DNA of 64,000 nt. Origin: Planctomycetota bacterium. GTDB lineage: Bacteria; Planctomycetota; J058; JAJDCQ01. Both the position numbers and the translations under genes were made by a program. Below are positions 45,533 through 53,415 of the stretch, piece by piece. Where the stretch lies: the NCBI GenBank assembly GCA_029260755.1, contig JAJDCQ010000049.1:29396-93395 (forward strand), given 5' to 3'. Positions within the stretch are counted from its first letter, which is position 1. The number at the start of each line of letters is the position of its first letter. Under the pieces are notes generated by a model. The model saw only the letters and a program-made list of their open reading frames with translations, searched no databases and was not told the DNA's origin.

Positions 45533-46393
45533 CTAAATCCCGAGTTGGTGGAGGCTTCGGGTGAGGAAGCGTTCTTCCTGTTTGAGGCTTTGCTCTTCGC
45601 AGAGCTTCCGGAGCGCTCGGAGGCGCGCGGTGGGGGTTCGCTCTCCGATGAGGGCGACCTTGGCGGCGCACTCGGGGCAGAGCCAGAGCGGCCACCGGTC
45701 GGCCTCGGCTCGGCTGTTCGAGCCCTGGAGGGCGCAGGGGACGCTGCGGCAGTGCTCGAGGGCGAGGAGGTGGGCGGTCTCGTGGAGGAGCAGCTTGGCG
45801 GTCCTCCGGAGATGGGCCCGGAAGGCGCGGGCTCCTCGGCCGGGGTCGCCGAGGCGGTGGAGGCTGCAGACCGCGATCGCGAGCTCCTGGTCGGCCTCGC
45901 CGGCGAGGTAGTTCCAGGCGCCCCCCGGCCAGAGGTCGGCCGCGGTCACGCCGACGATCACGGTCACGCCGCGGCTCCGCGGGGTCGGGAGGACGTCTCG
46001 GGTCAGCCAGCCGGTGTGCACCTGCGTCGCGTCGGCGTCGTCGGGCGCGGGGCGCCGGCGGTGCCTCGGCGGGCGGGGCAGGTCGACCGCGGCGACCGAC
46101 CGCACCTCGATGCCGAGGCTCGCGCGGAGGAACGCGACGGCCGCATCGAGGCTGGAGGTTCGAGAAGGGCTGAACGGCCCGAGGGGGTGGACCTCGACCG
46201 CCGGGCGCCTTCGCCGACGCCGCCACGCCCGCGCGAAGTCCTCGAACGGCTCGCTCGGCTCGTCGCGCTCGACCGCGCGCCAGGCGTCGGGCTCGGGCGC
46301 GTCGAGCGGGCGGTGGAGCGGCGCGAGGACGGCGATCGACCGCCTCGCCGCGTCGACGAGGCGGTCTCTCGCCGCGCGGCCGCTACTCCTCAT
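45533..46393 (-). CDS. Archaemetzincin-like zinc metallopeptidase (M54)
   Basis: A 286-residue cytosolic protein. The zinc motif is HETAH at residues 204-208 with the third ligand His214 and Cys215 directly after, giving HExxHxxAxxHC. Cys220 and the pair Cys239/Cys242 complete the extended archaemetzincin pattern HExxHxxGxxHCx4CxMx17CxxC. Two deviations: the usual Gly is Ala, and the Met-turn position after Cys220 is Leu. Glu205 remains, so hydrolysis is possible. The first 150 residues are basic and Pro-rich and are not recognised. It overlaps the phosphatase gene upstream by 11 bases. Confidence 0.85.
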   Translation of the reverse strand: MRSSGRAARDRLVDAARRSIAVLAPLHRPLDAPEPDAWRAVERDEPSEPFEDFARAWRRRRRRPAVEVHPLGPFSPSRTSSLDAAVAFLRASLGIEVRSVAAVDLPRPPRHRRRPAPDDADATQVHTGWLTRDVLPTPRSRGVTVIVGVTAADLWPGGAWNYLAGEADQELAIAVCSLHRLGDPGRGARAFRAHLRRTAKLLLHETAHLLALEHCRSVPCALQGSNSRAEADRWPLWLCPECAAKVALIGERTPTARLRALRKLCEEQSLKQEERFLTRSLHQLGI

Positions 46394-47144
46394 GGACCCG
46401 CCGCGGCTCGGCGTACTGCGCCCGCGCCGCGACCGAGACGAGCTCCGCGTCTCGGGGGGTGCTCCCCTCGGCGACGATCGCGGCGGTCAACCTCCCGCCG
46501 AAGCAGCAGCCGGTGTCGAGGCCGAGGGCGTGGGGGCTGCGCCGCGGCTCGGGCGGATCGAGCTGCGGGTCGTGACCGTAGAAGGCGAAGCCCTCGCGCC
46601 CGTCGTAGAGATCGGACCAGTGGTCGGCGGCCCGCGCCGTGTCGTCGAGGTGGACCATGTCTCCCCGGTCGTTCACCTGGCGAACCCGGAGGAACCGCCG
46701 CAGCCGTTCGGCTCGCTTTCCGCGATCCTTGCGCCACGACGTGGCGAGCTCGCCGAGCTCGCCGTGCGCCTCGAAGAAGCGCGGGAAGATCCCGCCGTGC
46801 ACCATGAGCGCGGCGCACTCGGGCACCCGCACGAAGAGCGGCATCTCGTCGAGGAACGCCCAGTCGGCATCGGTCGCGTCCGCGCCCCATTCGGGAAGCG
46901 GCCGGTTCCTCTCGCGGAAGCGGAGCACCTTCTCCTCGTGGTTGCCCATCACGACCGCGCTGCCCGGGTGGGCCTCGAGGAGCTCGCGCACCCGGCGGAT
47001 CGCGCCGACCGAGTCCGGCCCGCGATCGACGAGGTCGCCGACGAAGAAGAGGCGATCGCCGGCGGCAGGGGCGAGCCGCTCGAGGAGCTCGTCGAGCTCC
47101 TCGAGACAGCCGTGCACGTCGCCGATGAAGATGTCGCGTCGCAT
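46383..47144 (-). CDS. Calcineurin-like metallophosphoesterase, PrpA/PP-type
   Basis: A 253-residue cytosolic enzyme with the classic metal motifs in order: GDVHG at residues 8-12, GDLVDRG at 36-42, GNHEEK at about 67-72, then His in MVHGG near 115 and His in YGHD near 195. This fits the PPP-like bacterial Ser/Thr protein phosphatases and diadenosine-tetraphosphatases. With many Hanks kinases nearby, a protein phosphatase role is tempting but unproven. It overlaps the archaemetzincin gene by 11 bases. Confidence 0.85.
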   Translation of the reverse strand: MRRDIFIGDVHGCLEELDELLERLAPAAGDRLFFVGDLVDRGPDSVGAIRRVRELLEAHPGSAVVMGNHEEKVLRFRERNRPLPEWGADATDADWAFLDEMPLFVRVPECAALMVHGGIFPRFFEAHGELGELATSWRKDRGKRAERLRRFLRVRQVNDRGDMVHLDDTARAADHWSDLYDGREGFAFYGHDPQLDPPEPRRSPHALGLDTGCCFGGRLTAAIVAEGSTPRDAELVSVAARAQYAEPRRVHEE

Positions 47145-47210
47145 CAGATGACTCCTGACCCCGGCCGTCCGGCCGGGTTCATCTGGGACGCTCGAGCGAC
47201 CGCCGGCGTT

Positions 47211-48854
47211 TCATCCTCGGTCCTCGGCATCGTCCTCGGCCTGGGCGCGGCGCCCCTCGAGACGCATCAGGAGCATGAGGCCGACGCCGGCCAGGACGCT
47301 CAGGACCGTCAACGCGATCGCCCCGCCCAGCGACAGCCCCTCGCTCTCGGCCGTGACGCCCTTCACGTTGACGCCGAAGAAGCTCAGGAGCAGGGCCGGG
47401 AGGCCGATGATCAGACCGAGCCCGCTGATCCGCTCCTCCAGCCGGCGTGAGCGCTCCTGCGCCCGTCGCTCGCGCCGTTCGAGCGTCTCGTTCCGCGTCC
47501 GCTGGATCGCCTCCTCCTTCTTCGCGTGCTCGAGGAGGGTGTGCTCGTGCATCTGGCGCACCTCGTCGCGCACCTCCTCGAAGAGGCGGCCGATCTCGAA
47601 CGTCTCGTGCCACTTCGAGTAGCACCGGTGCGGCAGCTCGCGCTGCATCACCTGGACGAACAGCCCGCGCGCGGTGAAGTCGAGGAGCGCCCGCCAGATC
47701 AGCTCGAACGACGCCGCCTTGTCGGTGACGTCCTCCTTGAGCCAGCGGTCGACGACGAGGCTCGCCAGCTTCATCAGGGTGAACCGCTGGTGGAGCGAGA
47801 CGAGGAAGATCAGGAAGTAGCGGTCGTCGAGCGCGGCGGGGAGGACGTTCTTGAAAAAGTCGTTCTCGGGGACGTCGAAGGCGATGAAGCCGCCGCCGTC
47901 GAGCGAGAAGAAGAACCACATGTTCTCGCCGTACTGGAGGCGGGAAGGGTGCTGCTCGTCGAGGTCGTGCCGGCTCGGGTGGATCGAGAGCTTCGCGTGG
48001 AAGAGCCGGTGCGCCCGGTAGACGAGCCGCATCCGCATCGCGTCGGGGACGTCGCGGAGGAAGAGCGACGCGAAGGGGAGGAGCTGCCCGGCCGCGAACA
48101 CGTCGCGCCAGATCGTCTGGTCGCCGCCCGATGCCGTGACGAGGACCGCGTCGAGGATCCGGTCGAGGTGCTGGCTCTTTCGTGCCTTCGCTCGGGCCGC
48201 CTCGTCCTCGGGGATCCCGCCGGCCGGCGCGGGGAAGAAGGGCCTCTCGACCTTGATCGGCCGGCCGTCGTCGCCCTTCTTCGGGCGTCCGTCCTCGCCC
48301 ATGACCGGCTCGTCGTAGTGGGCGTCGAGGATCGGGGCGCGCCCGCCGCGCGAGAACCGGAAGTGGTGGAGGAGGTCGATCCAGGGGGCGATCTCGTTGG
48401 TCTTCGGCTTGATCCGGACCTGGACGAGGGCGACTCCCGACCGGAAGAGGGCGAGGGTGATCGTGACGAGCTCGAACGGGATCTCGCGGTCGCCCCGGAG
48501 CACCGCCTTCCACTGGGCCTTGCGCCCGAGGCCGGCCGCCTTGTGGTCGAACGCCTTGGGGTCCATCTCCCAGACGCGGGCGTTCGCCGTCAGCGGGTCC
48601 TCGGGGTTGAAGTACTCGGCGACGTGGGGGAGGAGGTCCTCGTCGTCCGCGAGGCTGGTCGGCTTCCAGACGACGATCTCGTTCGTCTTCGTCGGGTCCT
48701 TCCGGTCGGGCGCGCTCCACGCGGCCGACTCGGTCCGACGGACGAGGGCGTCGAAGTGGTCGCGGTCGAAGATGACCGGGTAGACGAAGCGGAGGGCCGA
48801 GACGCGGACGTCGACCTCACCCTGAACGACGTCGGACTCGTAGGTCGTCGGCAT
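47211..48854 (-). CDS. CorA-like membrane protein with long N-terminal domain
   Basis: A 547-residue protein. The last ~100 residues follow the CorA plan: a long charged helix (about 430-480), TM1 (about 480-500, LGLIIGLPALLLSFF), then GVNV where CorA has Gly-Met-Asn, and TM2 (about 512-535). The short basic C-terminus fits the usual cytosolic tail. The first 430 residues are much longer than in CorA and have no obvious relative. Because the Gly-Met-Asn filter is Gly-Val-Asn, Mg2+ transport is uncertain; a zinc or other cation exporter, or a non-transporting relative, is possible. Confidence 0.72.
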   Translation of the reverse strand: MPTTYESDVVQGEVDVRVSALRFVYPVIFDRDHFDALVRRTESAAWSAPDRKDPTKTNEIVVWKPTSLADDEDLLPHVAEYFNPEDPLTANARVWEMDPKAFDHKAAGLGRKAQWKAVLRGDREIPFELVTITLALFRSGVALVQVRIKPKTNEIAPWIDLLHHFRFSRGGRAPILDAHYDEPVMGEDGRPKKGDDGRPIKVERPFFPAPAGGIPEDEAARAKARKSQHLDRILDAVLVTASGGDQTIWRDVFAAGQLLPFASLFLRDVPDAMRMRLVYRAHRLFHAKLSIHPSRHDLDEQHPSRLQYGENMWFFFSLDGGGFIAFDVPENDFFKNVLPAALDDRYFLIFLVSLHQRFTLMKLASLVVDRWLKEDVTDKAASFELIWRALLDFTARGLFVQVMQRELPHRCYSKWHETFEIGRLFEEVRDEVRQMHEHTLLEHAKKEEAIQRTRNETLERRERRAQERSRRLEERISGLGLIIGLPALLLSFFGVNVKGVTAESEGLSLGGAIALTVLSVLAGVGLMLLMRLEGRRAQAEDDAEDRG

Positions 48855-48875
48855 GGAGGGGCGCCTGGCCGACGA

Positions 48876-49655
48876 TCAGCGGCCGAAGTCGAGGCGCGTG
48901 AGCAGGACGAAGTACTGCTGGACGACGTCCTCGGGCGGCTTCTTCGCCTCTCCGCTCGGCGAGGTGAGCGCCAGAGTCTCGCCCTCGACGCGCTCGACGT
49001 GGGTGAAGACGGCCGTGTAGCCATCCGGCAGGCGGAGCCCGCCGCTCGTCGACACCTTCATGATGATCGGGACCGACGCCCGCCGCGCGACGATGTCCGA
49101 GAACTCGAGGTGCGCCGTCCACAGCCCGCTCTTCGCGTCGCCCGCGCGCTCGAGGCCGAGGTCGAACCCGATGCTCTTGAACTGCGTCGTCAGGACGCGG
49201 TTGCCCGCGTTGATGTTCTCGATCTGGATCGGGAAGTCCTTGACGCTTCGGATCCGGACCTTCCGCTGGGTCGGCAGCACCTCCACCTCGCTCCGGGCGA
49301 GCACCCGCGTCTGCCCGCGCTTGCGGAAGGCGGCGAGGAGGTCGTGGGGGTAGGGGATGGCGGCGAACTCGCCGGTCCCGGCGGCGTCGGTCGAGGCGTC
49401 CCGGCGCGGCCGCACGGCGGCGGGCGGCTTCGGGCCGAGCTCCGCGAGGCGGACCGGTCCGCCGTCGGAGTCGGGCGGCAGGGTCACCCGGACGAGGGTC
49501 GCCCGGAGCCGCGAGGACCCCGGATCGGTCTCGGCCGCCGGAGCGCCTCCACCGTCCTGAGCGCTCGCGAGCCTCGCCGATCGGGCGATGGCGAGGACGC
49601 CCACGATCACGACGGCGGTGGTCATCGCGGCGGCGACGGACTTCGAGGTCTTCAT
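48876..49655 (-). CDS. Hypothetical exported protein
   Basis: A 259-residue protein starting at the ATG at 49655 behind GCAGGAGG; the frame open to 49706 is ignored. The signal peptide spans about residues 1-34. The mature part contains strand-rich segments (VRIRSVKDFPIQIENINAGN and GLWTAHLEFSDI) but no recognised motif. It is 21 bases downstream of the CorA-like gene's start side, on the same strand, and is probably the first gene of that unit. Confidence 0.7.
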   Translation of the reverse strand: MKTSKSVAAAMTTAVVIVGVLAIARSARLASAQDGGGAPAAETDPGSSRLRATLVRVTLPPDSDGGPVRLAELGPKPPAAVRPRRDASTDAAGTGEFAAIPYPHDLLAAFRKRGQTRVLARSEVEVLPTQRKVRIRSVKDFPIQIENINAGNRVLTTQFKSIGFDLGLERAGDAKSGLWTAHLEFSDIVARRASVPIIMKVSTSGGLRLPDGYTAVFTHVERVEGETLALTSPSGEAKKPPEDVVQQYFVLLTRLDFGR

Positions 49656-49694
49656 GGTCGACCCTCCTGCGGGGCTCGGTCGGGGCGGGTCGCG

Positions 49695-49722
49695 ATGGTA
49701 TCCCACCGGACCACCGTCGCAA
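49695..49722 (-). promoter_or_regulatory. Candidate promoter of the exported-protein/CorA unit
   Basis: On the minus strand, TTGCGA (49722-49717) and TACCAT (49700-49695) are spaced by 16 bases, each 4 of 6 to consensus, about 40 bases before the ATG at 49655. The 290-base divergent region to 49946 shows nothing else that I can name. Confidence 0.3.
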
Positions 49723-49945
49723 GCACCGTGAGGAGCGCGCTCTCGGACGCCGTCGCCCTCCCCGTGAACATCGACGCGCTCCCTCCGTCGGATCAGGGGC
49801 GCGGACGCGCGGGCACCCCCCCGGACGCCTCTTTTCAGATCCCGACCCAGGCGCTAACGTCGTCCGGGCTCGGAGGTCCCGCGCGTTCCGGGGCTGGCCC
49901 GCGCCTGCTCGTCTTCGTCGAGCCAATGTAGAGGATGTGAGACCG

Positions 49946-50998
49946 ATGCGTTCCCGTTTCCGGCTCATCCCCGTCGTCCTCGTCAGCCTCCTCCTGGTCG
50001 TCGGGTTCGCCCCGTCCGCGCAGGCCGAGGAGGTCTGGGCCGCGACCCACCGCAGCGTCACCGTCGTCGAGGACGGGAAGACCCCCGTCGAGATCGACGT
50101 CCGGGGCATCGTCGCGGGGATCGCGTTCGCGAAGTCGCGGACCCTCGTCGCGACCGACCTCGGCCTGGTCGTGGTCGACGTGACCTCCCGCGAGGTGAAG
50201 GAGACGCTCACCCTCGTCCCCGAGAAGCTCGCCAGCCCGCGCTTCGAGGCGAAGGTCCAGGCGGTCGCCGCCAGCGTCGACGACGACGTCGCCTTCGCGG
50301 CGGCCCGCTACCGGATCGAGGGGAGCTGGAAGGGGCCGGCGATCCTCAAGGTGCTCGACACGAGCGGCGAGAAGGTCGCGGTCAAGGCGACGATCCCGAT
50401 GCCCGAGGGCGTCGACGAGGTCTCCGCGATCTACCCGACGCCGGACGGCCTGCTCTACTGTTTCCGCCGCCTCGACCTCGCCTTCACGATCGTCGACCCG
50501 ACCAAGGAAGGCGCGGATGCCATCGTCGGTGAGGTCAACCTCAAGAACGGCGACTCGATCCTCTGGGACCGCGAGGTCCGCGAGATCCTCCCGGTCGCGT
50601 TCGAGGACACGATCTTCGTCCCGATGTTCGAGATCGCCGGCAAGGACGCCGCCCGGATGGTGATCGCCGAGGTCGACACCCGGAGCAAGTCCTCGACCCG
50701 CCACCCGCTCGACCTCGACCAGACCGCCCAGTGCACCGCGATCTCGCCCGACGGCAAGCTCCTCTACGTCGCGTCGAAGCGGGTGCTCGTCCTCGACACG
50801 ACGAGCTGGACGGTCCGGGCGAACGTCGAGCTCGAGAACCTCCTCTCGGACATGGTCATGAGCGCGGACGGCAAGAAGGTCTTCGCGGTCGACGGCAGCG
50901 TCGGCCTCCGGCGCTTCGACGCCGAGAGCATGCGCGAGGCCGAGATGGTCGATCTGCCGAGCCGCTCGCTCTGGCTCGAGCTCCGGCCGGGCTCGTGA
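49946..50998 (+). CDS. Exported beta-propeller (YVTN/WD-like) protein
   Basis: The ATG at 49946 is preferred to the GTG at 49937; a GAGGATG motif lies just upstream. The product is 350 residues with a signal peptide of about 1-28. The mature part has repeated strands such as VATDLGLVVVDVTSREV, then SPDGKLLYVASKRVLVLDTTSW, then SADGKKVFAVDG, typical of seven-bladed YVTN-type propellers. Function is probably ligand or protein binding. The stop overlaps the next start as GTGA. Confidence 0.8.
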   Translation: MRSRFRLIPVVLVSLLLVVGFAPSAQAEEVWAATHRSVTVVEDGKTPVEIDVRGIVAGIAFAKSRTLVATDLGLVVVDVTSREVKETLTLVPEKLASPRFEAKVQAVAASVDDDVAFAAARYRIEGSWKGPAILKVLDTSGEKVAVKATIPMPEGVDEVSAIYPTPDGLLYCFRRLDLAFTIVDPTKEGADAIVGEVNLKNGDSILWDREVREILPVAFEDTIFVPMFEIAGKDAARMVIAEVDTRSKSSTRHPLDLDQTAQCTAISPDGKLLYVASKRVLVLDTTSWTVRANVELENLLSDMVMSADGKKVFAVDGSVGLRRFDAESMREAEMVDLPSRSLWLELRPGS

Positions 50999-51795
50999 GC
51001 CGCCGGTCCGCCGTCTCGTCGGGCGCCGCGCCGGCCGCGGCGGCGGCGGGCCTCATCATCGTCGCCGGCTCGCTCGCGACCCTCGGCGCGGTCCTCCCGG
51101 CCGCGCGGGCGCGCGATGACGGCGACGGCGCGCCGCCGGCCGCGGCGGACGACGAGCCGCTCCGGCGCGGGCGGTTCACCTACTACGTTCGCGGTCGGCA
51201 GACCGGCGGCGAGCGCTACCGGCTCCGCCGGACCGAGTCGGGCGGGACGCGCCTCGAGGTCGACAGCTTCTTCACCCTCGCCAAGGTCGACGCCGAGGGC
51301 TCGCTCGAGCTCGACGCCGACGGCAACCCGATCGCCTACGCGATGCGGGTGACGAGCGAGGCGCGGGGGACGACCTGGTTCGCCGTCACGTTCGCGCGCG
51401 AGGGCGAGGTCACCCAGGCGACCGTCACGACCCGCCGCGGCGACGCCGAGGATGCCAAGGCCCGCACGGCCGAGGTCGCGATCGATGGCCCCTTCGTCGT
51501 GATCGAGGAGGGCGTGATCGCCCTCGACGAGGCGGCCCTCTCGTCGATCGCCCGAAGCGACGCCAAGGAGGCGACCCTCCAGGCGCTCGTGCCGCAGTTC
51601 GGGAAGGTCGAGTCGATGAAGATCGTCCGCCGCGCGCCCGACGCGCCCGCCCGGGCGGCTGGCGCGAGCACCGAGCTGGTGGTGACCTACCGGGGCGGCG
51701 AGAGCGTCTACGGGTTCGACGGCGACGGCCGACTCCTGAGGATCGAGGCGAAGGCGGCCGCCGGTGACGCCGTCGTCGTTCGCGAGAAGGACTGA
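50995..51795 (+). CDS. Hypothetical exported beta-rich protein
   Basis: Starting at GTG 50995, overlapping the propeller stop, the product is 266 residues. A signal or anchor segment covers about residues 10-40 (AAAAAGLIIVAGSLATLGAVL). The mature part alternates strands with a Y-Y-V-R-G-R-Q-x-G motif near 57 and looks like a LolA/DUF3108-type open beta-barrel, an inference from pattern only. It is the middle gene of propeller, this protein and methyltransferase. Confidence 0.6.
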   Translation: MSRRSAVSSGAAPAAAAAGLIIVAGSLATLGAVLPAARARDDGDGAPPAAADDEPLRRGRFTYYVRGRQTGGERYRLRRTESGGTRLEVDSFFTLAKVDAEGSLELDADGNPIAYAMRVTSEARGTTWFAVTFAREGEVTQATVTTRRGDAEDAKARTAEVAIDGPFVVIEEGVIALDEAALSSIARSDAKEATLQALVPQFGKVESMKIVRRAPDAPARAAGASTELVVTYRGGESVYGFDGDGRLLRIEAKAAAGDAVVVREKD

Positions 51796-51808
51796 GCGAG
51801 AGGCGGAC

Positions 51809-53398
51809 GTGACGACCACCGTGACGAAGAACGCGCAGGAGGCCGGGGCCGTCGCCGATGGCTCACCTCTCTCGAGCTCGCCGATCTGGTCCCTCCAGGA
51901 GAAGTTCTACAGCGAGCAGGGCATCGAGGCGTGGCGGAGCGAGGGAATCCCGACCCTCGTCTCGACCAACGCCCACGTCGCCCGCGTCTACGGCGAGGCG
52001 ATCCTCGCCTACGCCGAGGACCTCGGCGACGCCCTCGACTTCAGCGAGCCGCTGAACGTGGTCGAGCTCGGCAGCGGCACCGGCAAGCTCGGCTTCCTGA
52101 TCCTCAAGACGATCGAGCGCCTCCGCCCGCTCTACCCGTCGCTGGCGAAGCTGAAGTTCCGCTACGTGATGACCGACATCACCGAGCGGACGATCGAGTG
52201 GTGGCTGCGGCACCCGCCGCTCACGCCGTTCCTCGAGGATGGCCGCCTCGACTTCGCCCGATGGTCGGACGCCGACGGCGCCCGGATCGAGCTCCGCCGC
52301 TCGGGGCTCGTCCTCGAGGAGGGGTCGGCCAAGAACCCGATCGTGGTGGTCGCGAACTACGTCCTCGACTCGCTCGCCCAGGACGCGTTCCACGTGAAGG
52401 GCGGGATCGTCCACGAGGCGCGCGCCGTCCTGCGCCGCGACGACGACGTCGTCTCCACGGTCGCCCCCGAGGAGCTCGAGAAGACCGAGGTCGGCTTCAT
52501 CGATCGGAAGCTCGAGGGCCCCTACTACGACGAGGGGGACCTCGACGCGGTCCTGGGCAGCTACATCTCGATGGGGGACGCGAGCGTCCTCTTCCCGGTC
52601 GCCGCCCTGCGGGCGCTTCGCGCGCTGGCGAGCCTCTCGGGCGATCGAATGCTCCTCCTCGCGGCCGACAAGGGCGAGGCGCAGGCGAGCTCGTTCGCCG
52701 GCGTCTGGGACTGGCCGCTCACCCTCCACGGGCACTGCTTCTCGCTCATGGCGAACCTCCACGCGATCGGCGTCTGGTTCGAGCATCGCGACGGCATCGC
52801 GTTCCAGAACCCCGACCCGCGCGACCTCTTCCGGCTGACCTCGGGCATCCTCGGCGACGGCGGACGCCCCTTCACGGCCGTGCGTCGCGTGATGGAGCGG
52901 ACCCTCGAGGGCTTCTCGTTCCGCGACATCCTCCCGCTCGCCAAGGCGAAGGTCGCCGGCGAGACCGAGGATGCCGAGGGCGACATCGAGCGCGCCCTCT
53001 CCGTCGTCAAGCTCTCGGGCTACGACCCCTACGTCTTCAGCGAGGTCGCCGGCGACATCGAGAACGGCCTCGATGGGCTCGACGAGGGCGATCGCCTCGC
53101 GATCGCGGCGATCGCCAGGCGGGTCTCCGAGAACGACTACCACCTCGGCGACCACCTCGACCTCCCGTTCATCGTCGGGCGGATCCTCTACCAGATCAGC
53201 GAGACCGACGACGCGCTCGTGCTCTACAAGGCGAGCCTCGCCGAGAGCGGCGAGCACGAGGCGACCTGGTACAACGTCGGGCTCTGCCTCGAGTGCCAGG
53301 AGAAGAAGGACGAGGCGATCGAGGCCTACGAGCGCGCCCTCGCGATCAAGCCCGGCTACGAGCTCGCCCAGGAGCGCCTCGAGGATCTCCGAGGCTAG
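51809..53398 (+). CDS. SAM-dependent methyltransferase (MidA-like) with C-terminal TPRs
   Basis: Starting at GTG 51809, 529 residues, cytosolic. The SAM-binding motif VVELGSGTGKLG is at about residues 84-95. An acidic-loop segment follows (YVMTDITERTIEW), then NYVLDSLAQDAFHV, resembling the NE(L/F)xDALPV motif of MidA/NDUFAF7-type arginine methyltransferases. The C-terminal ~120 residues contain at least two TPR units ending KPGYELAQERL. It probably methylates a protein bound by the TPRs. It is 13 bases downstream of the preceding gene and ends just before the kinase-FGE gene, which is convergent. Confidence 0.72.
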   Translation: MTTTVTKNAQEAGAVADGSPLSSSPIWSLQEKFYSEQGIEAWRSEGIPTLVSTNAHVARVYGEAILAYAEDLGDALDFSEPLNVVELGSGTGKLGFLILKTIERLRPLYPSLAKLKFRYVMTDITERTIEWWLRHPPLTPFLEDGRLDFARWSDADGARIELRRSGLVLEEGSAKNPIVVVANYVLDSLAQDAFHVKGGIVHEARAVLRRDDDVVSTVAPEELEKTEVGFIDRKLEGPYYDEGDLDAVLGSYISMGDASVLFPVAALRALRALASLSGDRMLLLAADKGEAQASSFAGVWDWPLTLHGHCFSLMANLHAIGVWFEHRDGIAFQNPDPRDLFRLTSGILGDGGRPFTAVRRVMERTLEGFSFRDILPLAKAKVAGETEDAEGDIERALSVVKLSGYDPYVFSEVAGDIENGLDGLDEGDRLAIAAIARRVSENDYHLGDHLDLPFIVGRILYQISETDDALVLYKASLAESGEHEATWYNVGLCLECQEKKDEAIEAYERALAIKPGYELAQERLEDLRG

Positions 53399-53415
53399 CA
53401 GGCGCCTACAGGCGC
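53399..53415. terminator. Tandem AGGCGCCT palindromes between convergent genes
   Basis: The sequence AGGCGCCT, an 8-bp perfect palindrome, occurs twice in 20 bases directly after the methyltransferase stop (53400-53407 and 53411-53418 approximately) and overlaps the stop of the convergent kinase gene. It may help terminate both transcripts. No T-tract is seen. Confidence 0.35.
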
